From Ascaphus truei (lineage: Eukaryota; Chordata; Amphibia; Anura; Ascaphidae), in the NCBI GenBank assembly GCA_036426205.1, contig CM071570.1, positions 50,762,984 to 50,826,983 of the forward strand: a stretch of DNA of 64,000 nucleotides. The letters are read 5' to 3'. The notes under the pieces were generated by a model, which was given only the letters and a program-made list of their open reading frames with translations, was not told the origin of the DNA and did not search any database. Below are positions 1 to 12,920 of this stretch, one piece after another (position 1 is the stretch's first letter; every line of letters starts with the position of its first letter). The position numbers and the translations under genes are program-made.

Positions 1-720
1 GTATGACTTGTTTTCTTTTCTTCTTTTAAGTCATCTTCTGTCTTCTGCACGGGCAGGTTTGGTTTTGGTGTTTGGTGCTACAGTCAGAGGGAATACCTGC
101 AAGATAGTAAAAATACCTATTGAGATCTAATATGTCTTTTGTTTTCAATAACACTCTTCTTAAAAAAAAAGAAAAAAAATGAAATCAGCACAATTTTTAA
201 AAGGTAATATTCTTTGGTGTAATTTTGAATATAAAACTAATATTACTAATAAAAGCTTGTCCTATAAGTATGGCATTATTTTCACAGTCTGGTACAGTTG
301 TTGCGGTAGATCCACAGAGCTCCATTTTTTTTAATTGAATGTGTCATTACCCAGTTATGATAACGCTGCTCCTAGCACCTATCCACAACAGTGATTAACA
401 TTACGATGTCCTCCAGTTAACTAAAATATTGTATCGCTAACATTTGAAGGACTTTAGGAATGTATTCTTGCATTCTGTAGCAGGTCACAATGTTCAATTA
501 CCATGTGTACAAATGTCTGCGGCATTTAAATCCTTAAACCATAGAGCATCTATGCCTTTAATAATGTAATAGTTAATGTAGCCACGTAGAAAGTAGGCAT
601 TTTAAAGATAAGCAATTAATGACCTTGCTCATGTACAATGTGTAAACAAAGCAAACTGGACGTTGATGTGTATTACAAAAAGTGAGAATGTGTTTTACAG
701 AGCCATTTTTATGTCATTAT
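1..720. other. Unassigned intergenic sequence
   Basis: AT-rich with no supported gene. A phrase near 305-325 (GTAGATCCACAGAG) recurs at about 4140, 8675 and 20566, so a decayed dispersed repeat may start here. Confidence 0.4.
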
Positions 721-726
721 TTAAGT

Positions 727-821
727 AATAATCCCCGAAGAACAGGGCATTACTGGCCGAGGGACTTTAACCCAGCCAGGGCATTATTGGCCAGTAATGC
801 CCTGTTCTGAGGGGATTATTA
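727..821. repeat. Hairpin (snapback) repeat, copy 1
   Basis: Two arms of about 31 bp, 727-757 and 791-821, are reverse complements with small differences. Both contain AGGGCATTACTGG or its complement. The loop holds a second, shorter complementary pair around CCAGGGCATTATTGG. The structure resembles the tip of a foldback DNA transposon. The sequence after it (about 822-955) is repeated at 2140-2290. Confidence 0.7.
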
Positions 822-955
822 CTATTATAGGCTAAATGTAGGCTTTTTTTTTTTTAATTTTTCATAAAAAAGATACATTTTTGTAGTCATATTGATTTTT
901 ATCAGCATGATCGTCTACATTCTTATGCTTTTACTGCAAGTTTATTAAAAGTAAA

Positions 956-1161
956 TTGTACATACACACAACCCCTCTATATGCACACACACATACACAC
1001 AGCCCCCTCTATACACACACACACACACTGCAGCCCCCCTCTATACACACACAAACACACTCTGCAACCCCTCCTTTATATTCACAAACACACTCTGCAA
1101 CACCCCCCCCCCCATCTACACCCACAAAACACTGCAGCCCTCCTCCACCTTCTACACTCAC

Positions 1162-1232
<71 letters not shown>

Positions 1233-1760
1233 CAGCCCCCCCTCTACACCCACAAACACAGAGAAACACTCTGCAGCCCCTGTAAACCCACAAAACTGCA
1301 GACTCACACACACACACACCAAAAACACACTCTGCAGCCCTCCTCCACCCTCTACAAAACACACACACACTGCAGCCCCCTCTACACCCACAAAACACAC
1401 TGCAGAAACACACACACACACCAATAAAACAGACGGTTGCCCCCTCTACATCCACAAAACACACACCAGCAGCCCCCTCCCTACACCCACTGAAGCCCCC
1501 TGTTATCACACACTGCAGACACACACACCAACAAAACACTCTGCACCCCTCCTCCACCCACAAAACACACACACTGCAGCCCCCCTCTACATCCACAAAA
1601 CACACATACAGCAGACACACACACCAACAAAACAGATGCTGCTGCCCCCTCTACACCCACAAAACACACACCAACAGAAGACAGACACACCAATAAAACA
1701 CTCTGCTGACCCCCTTTACACCCACAAAACACACAACAGACACACAAACCTTTGCCCTCA
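956..1760. repeat. CA-rich degenerate tandem block with pure (CA)n core
   Basis: Imperfect units built on CTCTACACCCACAAAACACAC, often joined to CTGCAGCCCCC, run through the block, with a pure (CA)n at 1164-1231. Apparent open frames on both strands (runs of Cys-Val or His-Thr) are products of the repeat and not genes. Confidence 0.85.
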
Positions 1761-2004
1761 CTCTCCAGTGCGGAGCTCTCTGCAGGTAGGTTGGGGGAGG
1801 AGTCAGTGCCTTGCTGCTGCCTCCTGTCCAATCACCTCCCCTGTCTAAGAGCTGATCTCACTCTGTGAATGAGAACTGAAAGCTGATTGGCTGAAAAACT
1901 TGTCAGGGTGCCAAAAATTCCGGGCCATTACTGATTGGATAATGCCTGGAATTTTAACCAATCAGAGAGCAGGGATTTCAATAATGCCCGGAATTTACCA
2001 GCTT

Positions 2005-2152
2005 TAGCCTATAATTGAGTAATAATCCCCTCAGAACAGGGCATTACTGGCCAATAATGCCCTGGCTGGAAGAGTTGAAGGCCGGAGGCAAAGCCGAGGG
2101 ACTTTAACCCAGTAATGCCCTGTTCAGAGGGGGTTGTTACTATTATAGGCTA
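2005..2152. repeat. Hairpin (snapback) repeat, copy 2
   Basis: Arms 2005-2050 and 2110-2152 are near-perfect reverse complements, including TAGCCTATAAT at the outer ends. The same AGGGCATTACTGG motif as copy 1 is present. The sequence between 1880 and 2000 also carries several ATTCCGGGC/AATGCCCGGAATT inverted motifs, so copies 1 and 2 may be two ends or two insertions of one DNA transposon family. Confidence 0.7.
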
Positions 2153-2615
2153 AATGTAGGCTTATTTTTTAGTTTTTTTATTTGAATTTTTCAGAAAAGA
2201 TACACTTTTGTAGTCATATTGATTTTTATCAGCATGATTGTCTACATTCTTATGCTTTTACTGCAAGTTTATTAAAAGGAAATTGTGCATTCACACAACC
2301 CCTCTATATACACACGCGCGTGCGCACACACACAAATACTGCAGCCCCCCCTTTATATACACAAACACCTCCTCCACCCCCCCCCTTTATATACACAAAG
2401 CCCTCCTCCACCCACAAACACACACTGCATCCCCCTGTAAACCCACAAAACTGCAGACACACACCAAAACACACTCTGCAGCCCTCCTCCACCCTCTACA
2501 CACACAACACACACACAGCAGCCCCATCTACACCCACAAACACACACTGCATCCCCATGTAAACCCACAAAACTGCAGACACATCCCAAAACACACTCTG
2601 CAGCCCCCCTCCACC

Positions 2616-2655
<40 letters not shown>

Positions 2656-2670
2656 ACAAAACACAGCCAC
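2140..2670. repeat. Second copy of the hairpin-flanking segment with CA-rich tail
   Basis: The segment beginning TATTATAGGCTAAATGTAGG and running through TTTTATCAGCATGAT to the CA-rich tail closely repeats 822-1430. A pure CA run lies at about 2618-2652. The two segments are direct repeats about 1.3 kb apart. Confidence 0.75.
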
Positions 2671-2699
2671 TAATTGAGCCAGCAGTGCTGAAGTAGGGA

Positions 2700-5180
2700 T
2701 ATCCTAAAAATCTGGCCTGTTTGCGGCCCTCGAGGACTGGAGTTGTGCAGGCCTGGCCTGTAATATTCGATACTGCCAAGGCAGATAGGAACCACAGACC
2801 TAAATTCTCACACCAGTTGTTTCTTCTATGAGAAAAGCAAAGCAGAAATGTATTAAGACACACAGCTCTACCGCTCAAGCATTAGGAGAACATTTGCAGT
2901 GTTCAAAGGTTGTGGTTGTCTGGTTGTGTGCTACAATACTCCAGAAAAAAGTATCTCATTTACTGCAGTGCTGGGTTGCTGTATTCTACATAATATACAG
3001 TAGCTGTCAGTAATAACTTTCCAGTGACGTAGATCTCAAACTCCCCCCAAGACCCTGAAGTTATACTGTACCTGCTGGGCTATAGGAAGGCACTCTAGGT
3101 GGAAGACTGATCTGAATAGGTCTTATTTTATAATACCTCACATCTTTTACTTTAGATACATTTCCTATATGTGCTACATGTTTTTTTCTTGTTATCCATA
3201 ACACGGTTTTTTTTTTTGTCATGCCAGCTAACTAAACATCACTGATTATACTATTACATCCATTATTTAACTCATTTGGCAGTGCAACAAAAGGCCTTAT
3301 ATGGAGAAAAATGATGTTCATTTCTGAAATGTAAACCACATTTACTCTTTTTGAACAGATGCTCAGATTTTATTTAGAGGAACAAAGCATTCCCTTATGA
3401 AACACTTGTGTAATACATGTACATCAATATTGAAACAATTATTACATAGCAAAATTAGGGAAAAGAAAGATTTACATAGCCAAACAAAACTAATGTTTTT
3501 ATAACACTATACTTGGTTATTTGTGTTCTCTTCAAGCACCTATAAAGACATATAGTGAAGCACAATAAATGTAAATGACATTGGAAAGCAAATCATAAAT
3601 GTCAACATAAAAACTAAAAGCCAAATATCGCATAAAAAAGGATTCAACAGTATAAAACAAACATCTTGAAAATTGTGGGGACAAAAAAACATGTAACGTC
3701 CCTAAAACCCGCTGGCCCCAATACCTCAAAAAAAACCTCCAAAAACAAAGGGAGAACGTTTTTATTAATGAATAGCACTATAATGATGCTAACACCTGGC
3801 TCTGTTGTTAGGAGGCTGAGAGAGAAGAACATGTGTGCACTGATACCTCTGTAAAGCAACTGGAGACTGCTGTGGTACTGTAGCCTCCCTTAGCAGGGTT
3901 GCAGCTGGAGTGGATGAGGTTGAGCCACTTTAAATTGAACTGGCAGGACTTGATGCATGTAGCTTATTTATAAAAACGGTGATATCCTGTGTGGGCCTTC
4001 TGTAACAAGCTGACTGATGGGTCTCAGTAGCTGGTTAAATATTGCAGTATGCTCTCCTTGTGCATGGAGCTACTCTCTTTGCATAGATATAAAAATGTCC
4101 ATTCTGTCACTGTTCCCGAAATAATACTGTAGTGCCCAGATCCACAGAGGTCCATTAACTTAGGGCTCATAACAGCCCTTTATCAAAATCATTAATGACT
4201 GTTAATGTCTTTTTTTGTTGCGTGCCAAGGGACTTATACAGTATATAGTACCTCCCCATTCTCCTTTATACAATATACGGAGAAATACTGTACCTGTGCA
4301 CAAAACTGAACACACCTGACAAATATGCTTCACTTGTTATACATGCTAGTGCTATACTAAGCTTAATGCTACTTGCCTGCCTGGCACTGACTGGTGGCAG
4401 CAGCATACAGTCCTCCTCCCGCCCCGAGTCCCTAGCCAGCCACCCACCACAGGCACCAGACACTCCACAAGTTGGTAACAAATGAATGTACTATATAATT
4501 ATACTATTAGTTGCAGTAATTTATATATATATATATTAGTTAAAGCAAAGAACAAAGCCACTGAGGCCAGGACACACACAGACAGGGGCCAGTCCAGTCA
4601 GTCACAGTGAAATACTACAGGTTGTATTAAGTAAATATTAGAAATGTTTGATTTGGCTATAACAACACAAGGTATGTTCTAATTAAAATAAAAACAAAGC
4701 CATTATAGGGTTATTTACTAAATTCTCCAAGCCACAAAACTGGGGAACAGTCTGTACAAAAGGATTGCACCAGATTTACCAAAGGGAAAACTCCCATTGG
4801 AGTTCAATGGGATTCCGGGATTCCTTTTCTTTGATGAATTTGGCTCTGTTTTTTTGCACTGGTTTTGCCCTACTTTTTCAGCAGAGAGACTTTTATAAAA
4901 CAGACTCCTTAGAGTGATAGATTTGTTTAAAATATTATTGCCTGAAAAAGGAAAAAAAAACAACTGTTATGGTATTATGTTATGTTTATCTTACAATGCC
5001 TGTAAAGTGATGTTTCAATACCTAATAAAAACGTTTGGGGAAAAAAAAATATATATTATTGCCTGTTTGGGTGGGAAATGTTTAATCACTTCTAAAAATG
5101 AACTTGGTGCATAGTATAATAAAGATTAATACCTCTATGTTCTTCCAGACCCTTTTTAGAGAAGATATTGTACAATAAAG
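2700..5180. other. Unassigned intergenic sequence
   Basis: No supported gene. A short (TA)n lies at about 4509-4524. From about 4707 the phrase GGGTTATTTACTAAA, followed by ACCAGATTTACCAA, resembles the start of the foldback element at about 38870, so a related fragment is likely there. Confidence 0.4.
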
Positions 5181-5484
5181 ACAAAGGGGGCTATGCACTA
5201 AGCTCAATGGGTTTGCGTTCTGATGTTCAAAAAAAGCACATCCGTTAAAAAGTGAGGCCGGGGACGCGATTCACTAAGGCCTTGAGCCCATTTTTTAACG
5301 TACGTGCTCAAAACACCCACAGCGTACGTGTTGCTTTTTTTCCCCCTGCTAGCGTTCTTAAACTTCACGTACGCTAGCTGCTAGAAAAAAAAAGCCGCAT
5401 GTAACATTTGCGTGGAGATTTGCCATCTCCATGCAAGGCTGTTACAGGCGATCGTACACTAAATAAATACATTTGAATAATAGT

Positions 5485-5746
5485 GTACATGAGCAGGGGG
5501 TCTCAGGAGCTGAACAGCATTGGTTTCAGGTCCGAGGACCCCCTACTTCAGGAGATACAGGCCCCGTTATGGGGTGCGGGTTCTGCGAATTCGCAATTTG
5601 CTAGGATGCATGGACGGTCACGTGACGCGGACGCTTGTGAAAGTGCAGGGGATACCGGCACCCCATAACGGGGCCTGTATCTCCTGATAGTAGGGGGTCC
5701 TCGGACCTGAAACCAATGCGGTAGCTCCAGGACCCCCTGCTCATTA
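5485..5746. repeat. Nested palindromic module in the foldback element
   Basis: Reading inward, both sides carry GAGCAGGGGGTC, a TGAA-CCAATG-type box and ATACAGGCCCCGTTATGGGG, in opposite orientation around a short centre. Versions of the same module occur at about 18184-18260, 18470-18735 and 39170-39475. Confidence 0.7.
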
Positions 5747-7027
5747 CACTATTATATAATGATTTATTTAGTTTTAAAAAAAGATTTAACATAAACATAA
5801 TATCCGACACCCCCCCCCCATCCACCCAACACATACATACAATAATAATGTGCAAAAATTACTAATACAGACATGGATAATAGATTATTTGCCCCATTAT
5901 TTTAAACACTGCATAGCATACCTAAATAAAGTAATAAAAAACAGTAGCATAATCCAAGAATACAAGCAGTAACACATCAACAATAAATTAATTAAATCAT
6001 TACCAATTGAACCATTAATTCCTAACCACTCAAAATGAATAGTAACACTAACCAATCAAACCAATGAATACTCTAAAATTAATGAAGTAAACATTAAACA
6101 CCAAGAAATAAATCAAACAATATCTGAAATACCAGTAAAAAAAACGCTTAGCTAATATAATACCACATTAACTACAAACGACACCAATCGCAAACATTTT
6201 ATTAATTAAGCAGGAAAAAAACAAACAATCACATGCACATAAAATATTAAAAAAACCAACAGCAATACCAAGCCACAAATTGCCCCCAAATATGTCTAAT
6301 AATGTATTAATCTGTACCCTAAACTGGTACCAGATTAATTATTATCAGTCATGTGCCTCCCCCAAAAAATCAAAAAAACACATCCAATGAAGACCTGTAA
6401 AAGAGGCATTACAAACATAAATATATTTTTCAATTAGAAGCGGTGGCCTCTCAACTCCCGGGGTAACAGAGGGCCTCCAAACAGCATCCGATGTCATCGC
6501 CATGAAGATCCGGATCAGGCCCAAATCTTCTTTTTGTCGTTCTTTAATCACCTTCTTTATCTGTCATCTGTCACCATTTCTTTGATCTTTTATATTTCTA
6601 TCTTCATTGTCAATCCAAAAAAACCCCATGGTAAATCCCAACCGATGTTGTCTCATCGTCTTCTTGGGCTCAAATGAGGCCGCACGGCCTTAAATAGGGC
6701 GTTGTTATTAACATTTAACCTCAAAATGGTTAACAGCCACCCTGATTGGCTGTTCAGACCATGTTCGACTTTTATTTTTTTTTAATGCGTCACTTAAAGG
6801 GAATGATGCCAGCCAATCAGAATGGCTGTGCTTCATTTGCTTTTAAGATGCTTCACCTCACTAAATCCAAGATGGCCGGCGTCACATGGTATTTCAGCCA
6901 ATCAGAGTGTGGAATTGGTTCCCACGATCTGATTGGCTGAAATACCATGTGACGCCGGCTTCGTCATGTCATCTTAAAGGCAAATTAAGCACAGCCATTC
7001 TGATTGGCTGGCATCATTCCCTTTAAG

Positions 7028-7452
7028 TGACGTCATGTAAAAAAAAAATTAAAGTCGGAACATGGTTTGAACAGCCAATCAGGTGGCTGTTAACCATTTT
7101 AAGGCTAAATGTGACGTCACAAGCCCTATTTAAGGCCGTGACACCTTATTTGAGCCCAAGAAGACGACGAGACAACATCGGTTGGGATTTACCATGGGTT
7201 TCTTTTGGATTGACAGATGAAGATAGAAGATAAAGAAGATCAAGAAATGGTGACAGATGAAGATAGAAGAAGGTGATTAAAGAAAGATAAAAGAAGATTT
7301 GGGTAGCTGATCCGGATCTTCATGGCGGATGGCATCGGATGCTGTTGGAGGCCTTCAAAGTACGTGAGCTTGCTGTTACCCCGGGAGTCGGAGGGCCACC
7401 GCTTCTAATGGTAAGTAATATATTGAATGTTTGTAAATGTCTCTTTTTACAG
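7028..7452 (+). promoter_or_regulatory. Promoter-like and splice-like signals in the right arm of the foldback
   Basis: Moving outward from the centre are inverted CCAAT boxes (ATTGGCTG), two TGACGTCA sites (7028-7035 and 7112-7119), a TATTTAA at 7127-7133, an ACCATGG start context at 7191-7197 that opens only a short frame, and an ATGGTAAGTAA donor at 7411. Possible acceptors end at 7452 (too close for a normal vertebrate intron) and at 8083. The left arm carries a mirrored, partly decayed version. This looks like the 5' end of a lost transposon gene. Activity is not shown. Confidence 0.35.
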
Positions 7453-9208
7453 GTTTCTTCATTGGATGTGTTTTTTGATTTTTTGGGGGAGGCACATTGA
7501 CTGATAATATATTAATCTGTACCACTTTAGGGTACAGATTAATACATTATTATGACAATATTTGGGGGGCATTTGTGGCTTGGTATTGCTGTTGGTTTTT
7601 TTAATTTCAATTTCTTATGTGGATGTGATTGTTTGTTTTTTTCCTGCTTAATGGTAATAAAATGTTTGCGATTGATGTTCGTTTGTAGTTAATGTTGTAT
7701 TATGTTAGCTAATGCGTTTTATGGTTATATCAGATTTTGTTTGAATTTATTTCTTTGTCTTTTAATGTTTACATTCATTAATGTTGTAGTAATTCATTGG
7801 TTTGATTGGTTAGTGTTACTATTCATTTTGAGTTGGTTTATGAATTAATTGGTGTCATTGGTAAATGGTTTAATTAATTCAGTGTTGATGTTGTTACTGC
7901 TTGTATTCATTGGATTAGCTGGCTACTATTTTTATTTACTTTATTTAGGTATGCTAATGCAGTGTTTAATAATGGGCAAATAATCTATTATCCATATCTG
8001 GATAATAGTTATTTTGCACATTATTGTACTGTATGTGTTAGGGGGGTGTATTTAGTTAGAAATAATGTTTAGTATTTTTGCAGGCAAAACATTGGTACCG
8101 CAGGCCCGCGGGTACCCCGGGACTCCCGCGGGGACCCCGGGACTCCCGCGGGGTCAGCCGGGGACACCCGCGCAACCCCCGGCCTCCCTCGGGGACCCCC
8201 ACGGGGTTAGCCGGGGACACCCGTCGGCCTGTTGTATGGGTGTTGCGCATGCAAAAATGTAAAGCAAGAAATTTTTCAAAGTCCAGCTTTTTTTGCGTCT
8301 ACCTTGAGCTGATGTGTTCTGTTGAACGCAACTTTTGCGTATGCTAAGGTTACGTAGCGTAGTGCATCCCGCTTAAGGGCAAAATTTAACGCAAACAGGG
8401 TAACGAACGAGCAAAGTTGGACTTAGAAACATTTCCTGAAAAAGGTCAGTTTTAGAGCGCAAAGTGCCTGTTTGCGTGGCTTAGTGCATCGTGTTCAGAG
8501 CAACATCACGTTCTAAGAGCACTTTGAGCTCTAAAAACGACTTAACAGAGCTTAGTGCATGACCCCCAAAGTGTGCAGTGCATCACCCTGCCTGAATGTC
8601 TATGTTGTAAGCAGCTGTTCTTCATCTCATGGTGACATTAAATAGTAAAGGTTTGTAGGGCATAGCGGACTTGGGGGTAGATCCACAGAAGTCCGTCATT
8701 TTTGCACTATAACATGACGTTCCCAAAATTGGAAATGGAGATTATTTTTTGTTTTAACTGTTATCCTCAAAGCTAATGAGATGCAAAAATAATGTCCATT
8801 CATCAAAGTTGCAGCTCTATTAATGGGGGTTTCCATGTCTCAGAGGCACGTTTTCCAATACACTGCATGTGCGCACTGGTGAAACTTTAAGGCACCCAAT
8901 AAAGACGCATTACTCGTGTGCCTTACCAAAAGTTAATGAAAATCTGACTATAATATTGTCAAATGTAAGATTTTTACATTTAACATTTTCAATTTTTTGT
9001 AGTCATTTCATCATCTATATGAATTGAACATTAATAAAAATGAAATATGAATTATTATTGTTAAGGTATGTGTGGATATACATTATTGTAAACCCATACT
9101 TAATACAGGCATTACTACATTATATACCATATTAGTTTACACTAAAATATCACTTTAATCACTAAAAACCATAATACATTTTATGATGTGTTTCAAACAT
9201 TTACAGTA

Positions 9209-9870
9209 CAGTGGCGAGAAAGTTTGTGAACCCCAATGATAATTACGGAAATTCCATAGTTTTTCCATGATAACCTTCTTCAATCAAAACCAGTCTTCTC
9301 TTAAATATCCAACAAGGGTGTGAAACCCAATGATGTATGAATTCAGCAAACAATGTGTAATTAAGAGTCAGGGTATGTGCAAAAGTAACTGAAACCCTGG
9401 TTTTATCAACTAAATTGAAGGGGTTAATTAGAATCAAGGGTGTTTAAACAATTAGGTAGATCTTCAGGGGTGAATTTGGGAGACCTCACACTATATAAAG
9501 ATCAGAAACTTTGCGAGTTTAGTCTTCACCATATAGGTGTGTGGAAATACGTCATGCCACGGTCAAAAGAAATTGAAAGAAAGCAGTTATTGATGCTCAT
9601 CAGTCTAGAAAGGGTTACAAAAAACAAAGATTTGGGGCTCCACCCATCCACTGTCACACAGTCTACAAATGGAGAAAGTTCAAGACCACAGTCACTATGT
9701 GGTAGAGACCCTGGAGCAATCGTCCTTCCAAAATATCTCTAAGAACAAACCGGTTAATCATTTAGGAAGTCACAAAGAACCCCAGAGTAACATCCAAGGA
9801 TCTGCAGGCCACTCTCATCTTGGCTAGAACCCAGACAGACGTCAGCACTACAAAAGAGGGGCGTTTGTCA
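9209..9870 (+). mobile_element. Tc1/mariner element remnant
   Basis: The element starts CAGTGGCGAGAAAGTTTGTG after a TA dinucleotide, a Tc1-type terminus. A TATA-like CTATATAAAG at 9491 precedes a frame beginning MPRSKEIE, a usual Tc1 transposase start. Frameshifted pieces downstream read as VTKNPRVTSKDLQATLILA, typical of the Tc1 helix-turn-helix region. The DDE domain and right terminus are missing, so this is a dead 5' fragment. A reverse copy lies near 25170-25612. Confidence 0.8.
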
Positions 9871-10699
9871 CAATATATACTGCATTACAATTCATGAATT
9901 TATGCCATCTGGTAGACACGCGAAGCATTGCAGCCTATTAAATCCTAATCATTATCATTTAACAGATCAGCCGCCCATCAGCCAGGCATGAACCCAGGCT
10001 GGGAAGGCAAACGCAACGGGGCTTGTCAGAGGTGAGGAGCGGCGCATTCCAGGTATCTGCCAGGTACATACTGGGTATTTGCTCGAATAAAGTGTGTCGG
10101 TGCAGTACATTACATTTGAAATCTTCTAGAAAGCATCCAAAGAAACAATCCACTCAATTTTATAGATCGATATCTGCAGCCATTCATTAGAAACTTACCA
10201 TCCTTCATCCTAGACTCAGGGAATTTACTGAGACAGATACAAGACATTCAATGGAGTCAAGAATACATCTGGGTAAGTTTAGATGTTACCTTTCTCTACT
10301 CGATTATTAGACATGATCTGGGGATGACGGATGCACGCTATTTTATTGAGGGTCCAGAAAACTCACTGTTTAACACTATTTTCATATTAGAATCTATTTC
10401 TTTTGTTATTAACGCACAATTATTTTTTGTTCAATCACAATTTGTATTTACAACTTAAAGGCACCGTAATGGGGATGAGTTTTGCCCCATCTTACACAAA
10501 CTTATTTATGGGGTGGTGGGAAACAAGCTTGATATAGTAGCATTAATCACTTTAGAGATAATATAATTTTTTTTACAAACGCTTCATAGATGATTTCATT
10601 ATTATTTGGAAGGGGATATTAACACTTTATATTCCTTTTTCAACTATATTAATAATAACACATGATTTAAGTTTCACTTTTAATTATAATGTACAGCAC

Positions 10700-10939
10700 G
10701 TGCACTTTCTGGATCTCCATTTGTATATAGATTTGAATCAGCAGAATCAAACAGATATATTTAGAAAGAAGAATTCAAGGAATTCGTTCCTAAGAGCAGA
10801 CAGCTGCCACCCCAGGTCACTGATCCCTTGGATACCCAAAGGTCAGTTCCTCAGATTGAGGAGGAAATGTTCCACCTTAGATGGCTTCCTCACTCAATCT
10901 GGGGAATTGAAAAAAACGTTTTATAGAAAGGTGATATAA
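10700..10939 (+). pseudogene. Penelope-like reverse transcriptase fragment (longest intact piece)
   Basis: A 79-codon open piece with FLDLHLYIDLN, FRK, NSFLRADSCHPRSL and IPKGQFLRLRRKCST. These are the thumb-side motifs of Penelope-like reverse transcriptases, where the NS-L-A-S-HP and IPKGQF-R-RR-CS patterns are conserved. It is joined in sense, with interruptions, to the palm motif upstream and to the GIY-YIG part downstream. Confidence 0.8.
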
Positions 10940-11067
10940 AACAGAAATATTACAAAGGCCTTTGAAGAGGTATTAAGTCTTGATCGGGATTCTCTTTTAG
11001 GTTCCCAAGAGTCTGGAATGAGGGTGATTAAAGAGAGGAGGAAGATGGGGAAGCATTCATAAAGTTT

Positions 11068-11436
11068 ATGTTATTATTATACTGTGATATGAACAATCAG
11101 GTCAAGTCAATCCTTCATAAACATTGGAGTTTATTGCATATGGACACTGGTTTAAGTGATTATATAAAATCAGGCCAAAGGTGCGTTTTTCGCAAAGCTA
11201 AAACGATAGCAGCTTATGTTTCACCAAGCGAAATCTCTGCTGTTAATTTACAGAGTCGTACTTTCTCCACCAAGGGCTCTTTTTGTTGTGGAGCCTGCAA
11301 TGTTTGCAGGTACATGAAACCTTCCAGCTTTTTCTTTGCGACCAATCCAAATAATAAATATAAAGTTCATAACTTTATTAATTGTAATTCTACATTCGTA
11401 ATATATTTACCGACGACATGTGGATGCCAAAAATGA
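11068..11436 (+). pseudogene. Penelope-like linker and GIY-YIG start, fragment
   Basis: A 122-codon open piece. Residues around 73-80 read CCGACNVC, a Cys-rich motif found just upstream of the endonuclease in this class. It ends in VIYLPTTCGCQK just before YVGRTT, which follows after a stop. GIY-YIG endonucleases nick target DNA for insertion of the element. Confidence 0.75.
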
Positions 11437-12883
11437 TATGTTGGTAGGACAACATGAAACTTGAAAACAAGGATACAAGAACATATCAGATTAATTAGGA
11501 GGGGGACTTATTACATCCGGTTTCCAAGCATTTTTGTGAATGTAAGGACGGAGGTATTAGGAACTATACATTTATGGGGATCGATAAAATCACACTAAAA
11601 GAACGTGGAGGGGACGTTATTAAACTTTTAGATCGTAGGAGGCTCAATGGATTTTCCTATTAAGGACAAGAGCCCCAGAGGGTTTAAATACAGAATGGAA
11701 TCTGAGCCATTTCCTGAGATGATCTAGTGTTCCTTAGGATATTCCTCTTTTGAGTGTAGATAATTTAATTTATTGAGAAGGTCACAGGGGAGATGAATCA
11801 CTTTCATTTGAATGGGATATATTTAAGTAATACTAAGATTGTTTAATGTTTATTAGACAAGCTATCCAATGTATTTCTCTTCCGTGATTCCTTTATGGAT
11901 CTGTACACTTTTTTAAGTATACTTACCAAATCCCTGTCTATAGGGAGACAATGTTTCAATACAGTTATATCTAATTATATAAATGGTGGTGGGGACCATT
12001 TTCCTTATATGTACAGTTGGTTGATAGCTGATTGATCAATTGGTGCACAAATTTGCAGGTTGAGAAGAATGATAATTCTAAATCAATATATTTCTTATAC
12101 ATTGTATATACATCCTTAAATTTAACTCCATATCATTGGGGAGTTCATGTTCGCTTTTCTGCTTTTCTGTATATATGTAATCTTTTGCTAAATTTTTCAT
12201 CATTTTATTCGTTGGTACTTTGTGATTTCTGAATTCCAATGTTCATATACAGGTATTGCTCTCTAGTATACAGTAGTTGTTGTAGGATTTAATTATTCTT
12301 TATCATCTTATGAAATTATATTCATGTTCCTGTTTATGCCAGTGTCTAAGGAGGTATGGTCTGTTTCACAGGAATTGTATCCTTAAGTTTTGTTTTTAAA
12401 ATATTTTTTCCGTTTGATTTTGTATAGATTCATCATAGGAATTGAATGTTCTCTATGTTGGTATCTTTATTCGGACCCAGAACGGAACCTTGTTGATCTC
12501 TGTTTACATAGAAACGGGTGACGTGGGGTGGGCCGCTCTGGCTCGCGCGTGCGCATATGGTCTGTGGGCTCTTTTGTGGGCGGAGCAGGGTTTCCTGGTC
12601 TTGCCTTGTGTGCATGTGCGGGCTGGCATACGTCATCGCGTGTGCATCTGGTGAGCCGGTCCTGCTCGCGCATGCGCTTTCGGCTAGTGAGCTCGATTGA
12701 GGGCGGATCGGGGGCTCCTGAGGTTTCCTTTCACAGGGGTTGGCTTGTCTTCTTGCGCGGGTTGCCGTGTGACGTCGCGTGCACACGGGACCGTCAGGAC
12801 ACCATGACGTCACCTAGTTTTGGCACGAAACAGGGTTTTAAATTTTTTTTTATTTAAGGTTTGTTTGTATATTCAATGTGGAC

Positions 12884-12920
12884 TCCTTGATAAAGTGCAA
12901 CGCGCACGAAACACGTAGGT
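12884..12920 (+). ncRNA. Hammerhead-ribozyme-like motif at Penelope end
   Basis: CTTGATAAA, then a 4-bp stem GTGC/GCAC around AACGC, then GAAAC and ACGTAG. This resembles the core CTGATGA-stem II-GAAAC of hammerhead ribozymes, which are known from terminal repeats of Penelope-like elements. The first core block has changed bases, so it is probably not active. Confidence 0.45.

Larger units (their letters stand above)
5186..8567. mobile_element. 3.4-kb foldback DNA element with 3-bp target duplication
   Basis: The ends are GGGGGCTATGCACTAAGC on the left and its near-complement on the right, flanked by AAA on both sides (5183-5185 and 8568-8570). Most of the interior is one long inverted repeat centred near 6917: the arms from about 5760 to 6906 mirror about 6928 to 8055, with a loop of about 20 bp. 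The outermost parts differ: the left has a nested 260-bp palindrome and the right has GC-rich CCGCGGG repeats at 8090-8230. No transposase frame is seen. Three-base target duplications and short G-rich ends suggest PIF/Harbinger, but this is inference. Confidence 0.75.

Noticed and set aside
956..1831. Long open frames on both strands (His-Thr and Cys-Val rich)
   Set aside because: They are translations of CA-rich simple repeats, present in several frames at once, with no domain or splice signals.
7411..7452. A 42-bp intron inside the foldback element
   Set aside because: Too short for vertebrate splicing. If the donor is real, the acceptor at 8083 is more plausible.
12433..12857. Overlapping frames of 60-126 codons on both strands
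   Set aside because: They lie in the GC-rich terminal repeat of a Penelope-like element; no recognisable protein features.
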